A DNA stretch of 64,000 bases from an uncultured Poribacteria bacterium (GTDB lineage: Bacteria > Poribacteria > WGA-4E > WGA-3G): NCBI GenBank assembly GCA_958295855.1, contig OY282383.1, positions 2,150,481 to 2,214,480 of the forward strand, read 5' to 3'. Shown one piece after another: positions 1-7,088 of the stretch (positions are counted from its first letter, which is position 1; every line of letters starts with the position of its first letter). Below the pieces are notes generated by a model. That model had not been told where the DNA came from. It saw only the letters and a program-made list of their open reading frames with translations, and made no database searches. Made by a program: the position numbers and the translations under genes.

Positions 1-366
1 AATCCACAGGTAATGAAGGAGACAAACGCGCGCATTCTCGCCGAGGTGAAGACCGGCAAACCGTCGCTGACACAGGTGCGCGCCTTTTGCCAAGTCATGC
101 ACGAAAACAACGCAGAAATCGGCATTTTTATCACGCTTGAGTCTATCAGTGCTGGCATGCGCCAACAGGCAGAGAATATGGGCAGTTTTACACATAACGG
201 GCGAAATTACCCCCGCCTCCAATTCTGGCAGATAGACGAGGCGTATTTTGAGAACCCGGATATCATCAACACCCTCGTACGCTTACCAGACACCTGGCGC
301 ATCCGGCCAACCCAGAAATCAGAACGCCATTTTGACAACAAACAGATGCACTTACTGCGCGGATAG
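1..366 (+). CDS. Restriction-endonuclease-like C-terminal domain, 5' end outside window
   Basis: The reading frame is open from the first base, so this is the C-terminal part (about 121 residues) of a longer protein; the ATG at 13 is probably internal. The segment ILAEVKTGKPSLTQV carries the E-x-K half of a PD-(D/E)XK nuclease core. It is followed by IGIFITLE and a YPRLQFW strand, an arrangement found in Mrr-like domains at the C-terminus of some DNA methyltransferases and restriction enzymes. The likely role is DNA cleavage or modification in a restriction system, but the catalytic or methylase part lies upstream and cannot be seen. The next gene follows after 54 bases on the same strand. 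Confidence 0.6.
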   Translation, partial: NPQVMKETNARILAEVKTGKPSLTQVRAFCQVMHENNAEIGIFITLESISAGMRQQAENMGSFTHNGRNYPRLQFWQIDEAYFENPDIINTLVRLPDTWRIRPTQKSERHFDNKQMHLLRG

Positions 367-420
367 ATAGGACAGTCATCCGTTTTTACCTTGATAATAT
401 TTAAAGAAGGAGTAGACATC

Positions 421-699
421 ATGTTCCGTCGGTATAAGGAATGGCGTGTTGAGCATGCACAGAACCTTGCGAAAGCAGAGGCTGCTGGCATCGCGAAAGG
501 GCTAGAGCAGGGCAGAGCCGAGGGTAGAGCCGAGGGCAGAGCCGAGAGCAGAGCCGAGGGCAGAGCCGAGGGCATTGCACAGGCCTATCAAGAAATAGTG
601 GCATGGAACACGCGCCGCTTAGAAGCAGAGGCGAAGGGGCTCCCCTTCGACGAGCCGCCTCCAAGTAACGGGGCCGCACCGCCTCCGAAAAGCGACTAA
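421..699 (+). CDS. Small protein with RAEG tetrapeptide repeats
   Basis: A 92-residue hypothetical protein. I chose ATG 421 because AGAAGGAG lies just upstream; a TTG at 391 is less likely. Residues about 1-35 are helical and basic. A run of RAEG units (about five, one reading RAES) follows, encoded by near-identical 12-base units at about 515-570. The tail is proline-rich and polar. Similar G-x-A-E-G coils end many small proteins linked to transposases and PD-(D/E)XK nucleases, but no catalytic domain is present here. The repeat may change length by slippage. Function unknown; it follows the nuclease fragment and may be cotranscribed with it. Confidence 0.6.
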   Translation: MFRRYKEWRVEHAQNLAKAEAAGIAKGLEQGRAEGRAEGRAESRAEGRAEGIAQAYQEIVAWNTRRLEAEAKGLPFDEPPPSNGAAPPPKSD

Positions 700-771
700 T
701 TAGTCCTATAGACAGAGGGAAGATCTACGCCTTGATAATAAAAAAATTCCCTAACAATTTGACGAAAAGAC

Positions 772-801
772 TTGCACTATTTTTACAAGCTATGCTAAAA
801 T
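772..801 (+). promoter_or_regulatory. Sigma70-type promoter for the LarA-like gene
   Basis: TTGCAC at 772-777 and TAAAAT at 796-801 are 18 bases apart, with an AT-rich downstream region. The start codon of the next gene is at 858. A seven-codon ORF (841-861) ends with TGA overlapping that ATG, which could couple translation. Confidence 0.5.
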
Positions 802-857
802 AAATTAAAGGCAGTAAAACTTAATGAAAACGAACCTAAAATGAGTTACATCGCTGA

Positions 858-2408
858 ATGAAATACTTCACCTACTTCGGAAACCATCTCGTCAATGCGA
901 AATTGCCTGATAATTCAGAGGTTTACTACGCCAAGTCGCCACTGCCAGGAATTAAGCGTGCAGCCCTGAGCGAACATACCCAGCGTGCCTTTGAAAACCC
1001 GCTTGAGATGCCACCTTTGCGCGCCCTGGTCGACGGCAATTCAAAGGTGCTCATCCTGTTTGACGATAACTGTCAGCCGTTTCCGGCTACCAAAAAGCCG
1101 GATATGCGCCAAATTATGATTGAGACGCTGCTGAAGATGCTTTATGGATATGGTGTGGAGAAAAAGAACATCCAACTGATGTGTGCTGTCGCGTTGCACC
1201 GCAAGATGAAGGAGCATGAACTTGCCTACATGTTAGGCAAAAACATTATGGACGAGTTCTACCCGCATCAACTCCGAAATTTTGATGCCGAAGACGCGGA
1301 AAACATCGTCCGGGTAGGAAAAACCGAAGACAGCGAAATTGTTGAGACAGATAAGGCGGTACTCGAATCCGATCTGGTGATTTACGTTGATATGATACAA
1401 ATTCCGCTTAACGGGGGACATAAATCCGTAGCGGTTGGGCTCGGCACATATAACTCTATTGCACCGCACCACTCGCCGCACATGACATCGGACAGCCCAC
1501 ATGTCATGCAACCAGAAGGCTCACACATGCACGCCTGTATTGAGCGGATGAGCCGCCTCATTCAAAAAGAGACACCAATCCTGGTCCTCGAGGCAGCGAT
1601 GAACGGGGCACTCTATCCTTTTCATCTCCGTTACGTTGGAAAACCCAACCGTGATTGCAACCTTGCAGAAAGGCTGTTGAAAACCTTCACGCCAGCAACC
1701 TTATCACTCTTGCCGGAAGCAGTACGGTATAAGATTCTCAAAAGTGTACGGACAGATTATGAACCGATGGCGGTGAACGCTGGGGACATTGATGCCGTTC
1801 ATCCGGAAACGTTGGCGTTGATGAAAGAGCAGTTGGCGATAGATATCCCGCGGCAGTTCAGCACATTGGTGTTCGGGCTCCCCGATATGAGCCCCTACTC
1901 CGTTGATGCCCGTATCAACCCTGTCTTGGTGGTGAGCGACATCTTGGGCTACGTTTTCAACTGGTTCTATAACAAGCCACTTATCAAAAAGAACGGTGTT
2001 GTTATCATCATGAATCCGACATACGAAGTTTTTCATGAAGAGTACCACGTTGCCTATAAGCAGTTTTATGAGGAAGTGCTTGCTGAGACAACAGAGCCGT
2101 TTGAGATGCAAAAGCGGTTTCAGGAGAAATATGCAAAGGACGAATACTTAATTGATTGCTATCGCAACAAGTTTGCGCATCACGGCTTTCATCCCTTCAC
2201 CGTCTGGTATTGGGCAACGTATCCGCTCAAATACCTCTCGAAGGTGATATTAGCCGGGCCGAAGGAGCCCCGGGTAGCGCAGCGGTTGGGTGTTGATTGG
2301 GCAAAAAATTTAGACGATGCCCTGGCAATGGCACGCGAAATCTCCGGGGACGACGATGTAGTCGCCTTGACGATGCCACCGTTTTTCTATGCAAACGTTG
2401 GGGGTTAA
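858..2408 (+). CDS. Lactate racemase-like protein (LarA/DUF2088 family)
   Basis: 516 residues. The N-terminal half has the DUF2088/LarA arrangement: an FDD turn near residue 69, a helix with ALHRKMKEHEL that matches the family THRPMTEEEL histidine motif, then PLNGGHKSV and a histidine-rich stretch (APHHSPHM) equivalent to the second histidine and lysine region. LarA proteins bind a nickel-pincer nucleotide and racemize 2-hydroxyacids; whether this distant member keeps the cofactor cannot be decided here. It is longer than LarA (about 425 residues). There is no clear Shine-Dalgarno at ATG 858; the overlapping mini-ORF at 841-861 may deliver ribosomes. A promoter is visible at 772-801. Substrate unknown, perhaps a sugar acid given the other genes in the window. 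Confidence 0.65.
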   Translation: MKYFTYFGNHLVNAKLPDNSEVYYAKSPLPGIKRAALSEHTQRAFENPLEMPPLRALVDGNSKVLILFDDNCQPFPATKKPDMRQIMIETLLKMLYGYGVEKKNIQLMCAVALHRKMKEHELAYMLGKNIMDEFYPHQLRNFDAEDAENIVRVGKTEDSEIVETDKAVLESDLVIYVDMIQIPLNGGHKSVAVGLGTYNSIAPHHSPHMTSDSPHVMQPEGSHMHACIERMSRLIQKETPILVLEAAMNGALYPFHLRYVGKPNRDCNLAERLLKTFTPATLSLLPEAVRYKILKSVRTDYEPMAVNAGDIDAVHPETLALMKEQLAIDIPRQFSTLVFGLPDMSPYSVDARINPVLVVSDILGYVFNWFYNKPLIKKNGVVIIMNPTYEVFHEEYHVAYKQFYEEVLAETTEPFEMQKRFQEKYAKDEYLIDCYRNKFAHHGFHPFTVWYWATYPLKYLSKVILAGPKEPRVAQRLGVDWAKNLDDALAMAREISGDDDVVALTMPPFFYANVGG

Positions 2409-2460
2409 TACAATTCAAAGGTGCCTCAACTAAGGCATAAATAAAAAACAGAGAGGGCCC

Positions 2461-3483
2461 ATGAAAGAGACAGATGTTCTAATACCCGCTAGCACTATTG
2501 GCAGCTACGCGCCACCGAGTTGGCTTTGTGTGACGTTGGAAGCAATCGAGCGCGGAGAACTTGGCGAAACCGATATTAACGAAACCTTTGACGACGCAGT
2601 CCGTATTGCCATCACCGACCAGGAACGCGCTGGGGTTGACGTTATCACTGAAGGCGAAATGCGCCGACAGGACTTCGTACTCGGTTTTTATGAACGGCTC
2701 ACCGGCTTAGAACAACAGCCTGCGCCGAGAACGCAAGGACCCGATGGGCATGATCAGCGGGGCAAATGGCTGCCTACTGTGCCACTTGCTGCACCTGATG
2801 GCCTCGGCATCCTTGCAGAATTTGAATTTGCAAAAACTGAAACCATGAAACCGATTAAAGTAACCTGTCCAGGGCCATTTACGCTTTCGGGGCGAATTCT
2901 GACAGGGGGCATTTACAAAGAACGCCTCGAAGTGGCTTACGCATGCGCGAAGGTTATTAATACGGAACTCCGACAACTGGTGGCGGCAGGGGCTGAATTC
3001 ATCCAGTTAGATGAACCCTCTTATGCTGTTTACCCCGACCGGCCGCAGGAGTTTGTGAAGTTGTTCAACGACACCGTTGAAGATGTCTCTGCCAAGATCG
3101 GATTACATATATGCTTCGGCAACTACCGCGGCAGGGCAGTCGGAAAGCGTTCGTATCGCCCGCTATTTCCTTATATCCTTGATGCAAATTTCGATCAGCT
3201 TGCACTCGAATTTGCGAACCGTGAACTCGCAGAAATCGACCTGTGGAGCGACTTTCCAAACGATAAAGAACTCGCCGCGGGGTTGATTGATGTCAAAAAC
3301 TACTATGTAGAGACGCCGGAAGATGTTGCAGCACTGCTCCGTAGGGCACTCAAGCATGTTCCCCCTGATAAACTCTCAATTACGCCAGATTGTGGTTTTA
3401 GCCAGACAGCCCGGTGGGCAGCCATCGCAAAACTGAAATCAATGGTAGCTGGCACTGAAATCGTCCGGCGTGAATTAATATAG
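2461..3483 (+). CDS. Cobalamin-independent methionine synthase-like methyltransferase (MetE C-terminal type)
   Basis: 340 residues, matching only the catalytic C-terminal barrel of MetE, which is about 750 residues in full. Visible zinc ligands are HICFGN (His and Cys), a Glu in LALEFANRE and Cys in PDCGFSQ. EGEMRRQDF and QLDEPS are other conserved barrel segments. The family transfers a methyl group to a thiol acceptor. Short stand-alone versions often use donors or acceptors other than methyltetrahydrofolate and homocysteine, so methionine synthesis is only one option. GAGAGG precedes ATG 2461. It lies 52 bases after the LarA-like gene and may share its transcript. Confidence 0.75.
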   Translation: MKETDVLIPASTIGSYAPPSWLCVTLEAIERGELGETDINETFDDAVRIAITDQERAGVDVITEGEMRRQDFVLGFYERLTGLEQQPAPRTQGPDGHDQRGKWLPTVPLAAPDGLGILAEFEFAKTETMKPIKVTCPGPFTLSGRILTGGIYKERLEVAYACAKVINTELRQLVAAGAEFIQLDEPSYAVYPDRPQEFVKLFNDTVEDVSAKIGLHICFGNYRGRAVGKRSYRPLFPYILDANFDQLALEFANRELAEIDLWSDFPNDKELAAGLIDVKNYYVETPEDVAALLRRALKHVPPDKLSITPDCGFSQTARWAAIAKLKSMVAGTEIVRRELI

Positions 3484-3521
3484 AGACAGAACCAGGTCAA
3501 GCATTCAGTCTGAGGGTGCGG

Positions 3522-3639
3522 CAGAAACCTCCGACGAGAGCTACAGTGCATTGCTGGATGTGTCTGGCCAATGGTATTTGCCCCTGCTTTGCAGGGGTTT
3601 TATGCCAATGCTGATTACTCCGCAAGGAATGACAAAAAT
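3522..3639 (+). repeat. Composite repeat: CCTCCGACGAGAGCTA element, palindrome and Shine-Dalgarno element
   Basis: Three modules follow one another. CCTCCGACGAGAGCTA lies near 3530. The palindrome CCCCTGCTTTGCAGGGG is at 3581-3597. CTCCGCAAGGAATGAC then runs up to the ATG at 3640. The first and last modules recur at 6281-6359 and 63870-63979. The last module supplies the ribosome binding site (AAGGA) of the ClpX-like gene. Confidence 0.85.
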
Positions 3640-5223
3640 ATGATAAATAAAAAAATACCAACACCAGAGGAAATTGAAAGGGAAATTCAGGAATTCGCCC
3701 AACAGAAGTACGGTGGAAGCGTCCGCTTGATCAATGCAACCACTGTACATCCTACCCCTGAACCAACCGAGGAAGACGCTCCTACCCCGAAAAAGACCTT
3801 CGATTTGAAGTTCGAGCTCAAACCGAAGGAAATTAAGCAGTACTTGGACCGGTACGTCATCAAGCAAGATGAAGCAAAGAAGGCACTTGCCATCGCTGTC
3901 TGCGACCACTATAACCACGTCCGGGAATGCCACGAAAATCCCGATACTGCCGATGCGGACTATTCAAAGCAAAACATTGTCATGCTCGGTCCGACGGGGG
4001 TTGGCAAGACGTACCTTATCCGGCATATTGCCAAGTTAATCGGCGTGCCGTTTGTCAAAGCGGATGCCACCCGATTTAGCGAAACGGGTTACGTCGGTGC
4101 CAATGTGGACGACCTCATTCGTGAACTGGTGACACAAGCAGAAGATAATCTTGAATTGGCACAATATGGGATTATCTATCTGGATGAAGCGGATAAAATC
4201 GCGACACCGCCGAATATCATGGGGCGCGACGTGAGTGGGCGCGGCGTACAGATTGGCCTTCTGAAATTGATGGAGGAAACCGAGGTGGATCTCCGGGCAG
4301 GCCACGATGTCGCGTCTCAGATGCGCGCTGCTATGGAATTCCAAAAGCGCGGAAAGGTTGAAAAAGAGGTTATTAACACCCGCCACATCCTGTTTATCAT
4401 CAGCGGCGCGTTTACCGGCATAGAGAACATTGTCAAGAAACGTATGCACCAAAGCAGAATAGGATTTAATGCAGATATAGCGAGCCGCACCGATGATGCC
4501 GCGCGTTATTTTGAGAGCGTGACACCGAAAGATTTCATTGATTTCGGCTTTGAACCTGAGTTTATCGGGCGCCTTCCTGTGCATGTCGTATGCAGTGAAC
4601 TGACTGTAGATGATCTTTTCTATATTTTGAAGCACTCCGAAGGCTCTATTATTCGGCAGTATGAAAACGCTTTTCGCGCGTACGGCATCACGGTGCTCTT
4701 TGCAGAGAGCGGGTTACGCCGAATCGCTGAAAAAGCCATTGAGCAGAAAACAGGCGCGCGTGCCTTAATGACAGTCTGCGAAAAGGTTTTACGCGACTAT
4801 AAGTTTGAGCTTCCATCCACTGGCGTTGCGGAATTCGTTGTCACCGCCGGGGTTGTCGATGCACCTGAGGCAGAGCTGAATCGGATAACCGAAGATACCG
4901 AGTACAACCGTCACACGGTGATGCGTGAGCAAATTCGCCGGTATGAGGCGCAGTTCTACGCCGAACACCGATTGCAGATTCAGTTTGATGATGAAGCAAT
5001 TGCCCTTATCTGTGAACGCGCGCCTGCACGCGCCGCCGCGGAAAATTCTAATCTGTCTGTCGTTCAAATTTGCGATGAACTCCTTGAGAGTTACCAGCAC
5101 GGTTTGAACCTCATCAAGCAGAACACTGGACAATCTGCATTTACCTTCCCCAAGGCGGTTGTAGAAAATCCGGATACGGTGCTTGAAGAGTGGATTCGCG
5201 ATTCCTACACTACAAAACGTTGA
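3640..5223 (+). CDS. ClpX-like AAA+ unfoldase without zinc-binding domain
   Basis: 527 residues from ATG 3640. The upstream ATG at 3571 lies in a repeat and would add 23 repeat-encoded residues. The AAA+ core follows ClpX order: a KQYLDRYVIKQDEAKK helix, Walker A GPTGVGKT, the FSETGYVGANVDD pore region, Walker B IIYLDEADKI, and sensor-2 KTGARAL. The four-cysteine N-terminal domain of ClpX is missing; residues 1-55 are instead charged and proline-rich. A C-terminal extension of roughly 110 residues follows the normal end of the core. It probably unfolds proteins by ATP hydrolysis, but the substrate adaptor and the peptidase partner (no clpP nearby) are unknown. The Shine-Dalgarno AAGGA is inside a dispersed repeat. 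Confidence 0.8.
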   Translation: MINKKIPTPEEIEREIQEFAQQKYGGSVRLINATTVHPTPEPTEEDAPTPKKTFDLKFELKPKEIKQYLDRYVIKQDEAKKALAIAVCDHYNHVRECHENPDTADADYSKQNIVMLGPTGVGKTYLIRHIAKLIGVPFVKADATRFSETGYVGANVDDLIRELVTQAEDNLELAQYGIIYLDEADKIATPPNIMGRDVSGRGVQIGLLKLMEETEVDLRAGHDVASQMRAAMEFQKRGKVEKEVINTRHILFIISGAFTGIENIVKKRMHQSRIGFNADIASRTDDAARYFESVTPKDFIDFGFEPEFIGRLPVHVVCSELTVDDLFYILKHSEGSIIRQYENAFRAYGITVLFAESGLRRIAEKAIEQKTGARALMTVCEKVLRDYKFELPSTGVAEFVVTAGVVDAPEAELNRITEDTEYNRHTVMREQIRRYEAQFYAEHRLQIQFDDEAIALICERAPARAAAENSNLSVVQICDELLESYQHGLNLIKQNTGQSAFTFPKAVVENPDTVLEEWIRDSYTTKR

Positions 5224-5224
5224 T

Positions 5225-5253
5225 AGTAGCAGGCACACTCCGTGTGCCGAAGC
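5225..5253 (+). repeat. GTAGCAGGCACAC family palindrome, intergenic copy
   Basis: GGCACAC-TCCG-TGTGCC at 5232-5248 is followed by GAAGCCA. It starts two bases after the ClpX-like stop codon. The same element is read in frame inside the two genes at 7089-10759. Confidence 0.85.
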
Positions 5254-5277
5254 CAAATTTGAGGATGCAGGCTAGTA

Positions 5278-5392
5278 ATGCATAAGAAACCCGATTTTGA
5301 CACTGGCATATCGCCCCTGCTTTGCAGGGGTTAATACCACCTGGAAAAATCGGCATTGTAGTGGCAGGTCTTGTGCCTGCCTGCGCCCAATA
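5278..5392 (+). repeat. Nested palindromes plus GTGCCTGCCTGCGC repeat
   Basis: CCGATTTT (about 5290) and AAAATCGG (about 5345) form an outer inverted repeat around CCCCTGCTTTGCAGGGG (5314-5330). A similar nested unit is at 10849-10921. A different repeat, GGCAGGTCTTGTGCCTGCC and its flank, follows at 5357-5392 and recurs at 12270-12304. Confidence 0.8.
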
Positions 5393-5484
5393 CCGATGGT
5401 TTCCGATAGCCAATAGCCACTCCTCCGCGAGAGCTCATAATCAAAATCACAGATTTTCATTATGAACTCCTAGGAAACACAATT

Positions 5485-6228
5485 ATGCATAAGGATAATA
5501 CCCCTGCAAAGCAGGCGAAAATACAACCGGAACCCCTGCATCTGCGTGAAGTAGGCACACCGATTAATGGCGAACCACAGGTTAGCACTCGGCGACTGTT
5601 CTTCCAACTCCATGTCTTTGAGGACTGCCTAGAGCCCGATGTGCTTGTTGAACCGCTTGTAAATACCGGTCTGCACGCGGTGCTATACGACGAGCTAAAT
5701 CATCCGACAGGTATCGGCGTGCTTTTTATGGCAGAGGAGGCTACGACGCTAATAACGAAGGCGCGCCACACGTTGGCTGCTCCCCCTTTTCTTGAACTTT
5801 CATATCGGCCGGAAATGACGATGGTTGGGCGAACCTATTCAAGCGGCAGAGAACCCAATCTGGAAGAGTCGCTTATCAACAAACCGCGCCGAAACGCCCT
5901 CAATCCCGACTTTCCCTGGGCGATTTGGTATCCCTTGCGCCGCAAAGCCGAGTTCTATCGCCTTGAACCCCGCGAGCGCGGAAGAATTTTGGGGGAACAC
6001 GCCATGCTCGGCCGCAGTTACGCCGGCGGCGGTTATGCCAGCGACATCCGATTGGCATGCTTCGGATTGGATACAAATGATAACGAATTTGTTATCGGCC
6101 TCGTTGGACCCGAATTGTATCCGTTATCTCGGTTGGTGCAGGATATGCGTCAAACGGAACAAACTACCAAATACATTGAGTCGCTAGGGCCCTTTTTTGT
6201 CGGAAAAGTCCGGAAGCAATGTTTATAA
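5485..6228 (+). CDS. Chlorite dismutase/HemQ-family heme protein
   Basis: 247 residues. The segment RRKAEFYRLEPRERGRI, then GEHAMLGRSYAGG and C-terminal LGPFFVGKV, match the HemQ/chlorite dismutase family; His in EHAML would be the heme ligand. HemQ enzymes make heme from coproheme in the coproporphyrin-dependent pathway. True chlorite dismutases need a distal Arg whose presence I cannot confirm, so HemQ-like is the safer call. The first 14 residues (KDNTPAKQAKIQ after MH) are encoded by a dispersed palindrome, so the natural N-terminus appears to have been extended or replaced by it. AGGA lies upstream of ATG 5485 and no other in-frame ATG is near. Confidence 0.75.
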   Translation: MHKDNTPAKQAKIQPEPLHLREVGTPINGEPQVSTRRLFFQLHVFEDCLEPDVLVEPLVNTGLHAVLYDELNHPTGIGVLFMAEEATTLITKARHTLAAPPFLELSYRPEMTMVGRTYSSGREPNLEESLINKPRRNALNPDFPWAIWYPLRRKAEFYRLEPRERGRILGEHAMLGRSYAGGGYASDIRLACFGLDTNDNEFVIGLVGPELYPLSRLVQDMRQTEQTTKYIESLGPFFVGKVRKQCL

Positions 6229-6240
6229 AAAGCGGTATCG

Positions 6241-6359
6241 TATGTTACCCCTGCAAAGCAGGAGCAAATAAGGCTTGCGTCAGAAACCTCCGACGAGAGC
6301 TATAGTGCATTGTCAGACCTGTCTACCATTCTCAATTCTCCGCAAGGAATGACGAAAAC
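6241..6359 (+). repeat. Composite repeat with Shine-Dalgarno module before GldF
   Basis: It contains CCCCTGCAAAGCAGG (6248-6262), CCTCCGACGAGAGCTA (about 6287-6302) and CTCCGCAAGGAATGAC (6338-6353). The order matches 3522-3639 except that the palindrome comes first. It ends one base before the ATG of the next gene and provides its ribosome binding site. Confidence 0.85.
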
Positions 6360-7085
6360 ATGAGAAACATTCTTGCAGTTTGCGCGAAAGAGCTCTATAC
6401 CTATTTTGTTTCACCCATTGCCTACTTTGTCTGCTTCGTTTTTACAGCGATTTCAGGGTTTTTGTTTTCTATTGTGCTCATCGCAGCGAGTAGAAATGGT
6501 GCTACCGGTGCAGTGGTTATGGAGACAATTTTCGGCAATTTAGCGATTATCCTTCTCTTTTTTACACCGGTGTTGACAATGAAACTTTTCGCAGAGGAGC
6601 GGAAATCTGGGACAATTGAACTCCTGCTCACTTCGTCGATTACAGATGGTGAGGTAGTCCTCGGCAAGTTCCTCGCGAGCTGGACGCTTCTGTTTATCAT
6701 GCTTGCCTTGACGCTCCTCTTTCCGTTCCTGGTGCAACGCTTCGGGCATTTGGATAGCGGTGCACTTCTGAGCGGCTACCTCGGTGTAATCCTTATCGGT
6801 TCCTCCTTTCTTGCACTCGGTTTGCTAATGTCGTCAATGTGCAAAAATCAACTGATTGCGGCACTGACGAGTTTTGGAATTCTCATAACATTATGGGTAA
6901 TCGGCTCACTTTCAGCTCGATATGGGGCAATCGGGAAATTTCTGAGCTATCTGTCGCTACTAGAACACTATTACGATTTTACACGCGGGGTGATTCTCCT
7001 CAAAGATGTTAGCTACCATGTGAGTTTTACAGGAGTCTGCCTGTTTGCAACGTTTAAGTCGATTGAGTCGTCAAAATGGAGGTAA
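6360..7085 (+). CDS. ABC-2 type permease, GldF-like
   Basis: 241 residues with about six hydrophobic segments. The family motifs MKLFAEERKSGTIELLLTS and VVLGKFLASW are characteristic of GldF-type and NosY-type permeases. It is the membrane half of an exporter. The downstream genes encode the GldG-type auxiliary subunit and a DUF4340 protein, giving the usual order of this module, but the ATPase (GldA-like) is absent from the window and must be upstream elsewhere or at another locus. The Shine-Dalgarno AAGGA comes from the composite repeat immediately before the start. The C-terminus (after about residue 215) differs from the usual last membrane segment and may be shortened. Confidence 0.8.
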   Translation: MRNILAVCAKELYTYFVSPIAYFVCFVFTAISGFLFSIVLIAASRNGATGAVVMETIFGNLAIILLFFTPVLTMKLFAEERKSGTIELLLTSSITDGEVVLGKFLASWTLLFIMLALTLLFPFLVQRFGHLDSGALLSGYLGVILIGSSFLALGLLMSSMCKNQLIAALTSFGILITLWVIGSLSARYGAIGKFLSYLSLLEHYYDFTRGVILLKDVSYHVSFTGVCLFATFKSIESSKWR

Positions 7086-7088
7086 GAT

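Noticed and set aside
207..575. 122-codon minus-strand frame with repeats
   Set aside because: Antisense of the nuclease fragment and the RAEG gene; the plus frames have better start signals and recognisable motifs.
3571..3639. Upstream ATG for the ClpX-like gene
   Set aside because: It lies in a dispersed palindrome; the in-frame ATG at 3640 has the ribosome binding site.
4036..4635. 199-codon minus-strand frame
   Set aside because: Antisense of the AAA+ core, which carries intact Walker motifs on the plus strand.
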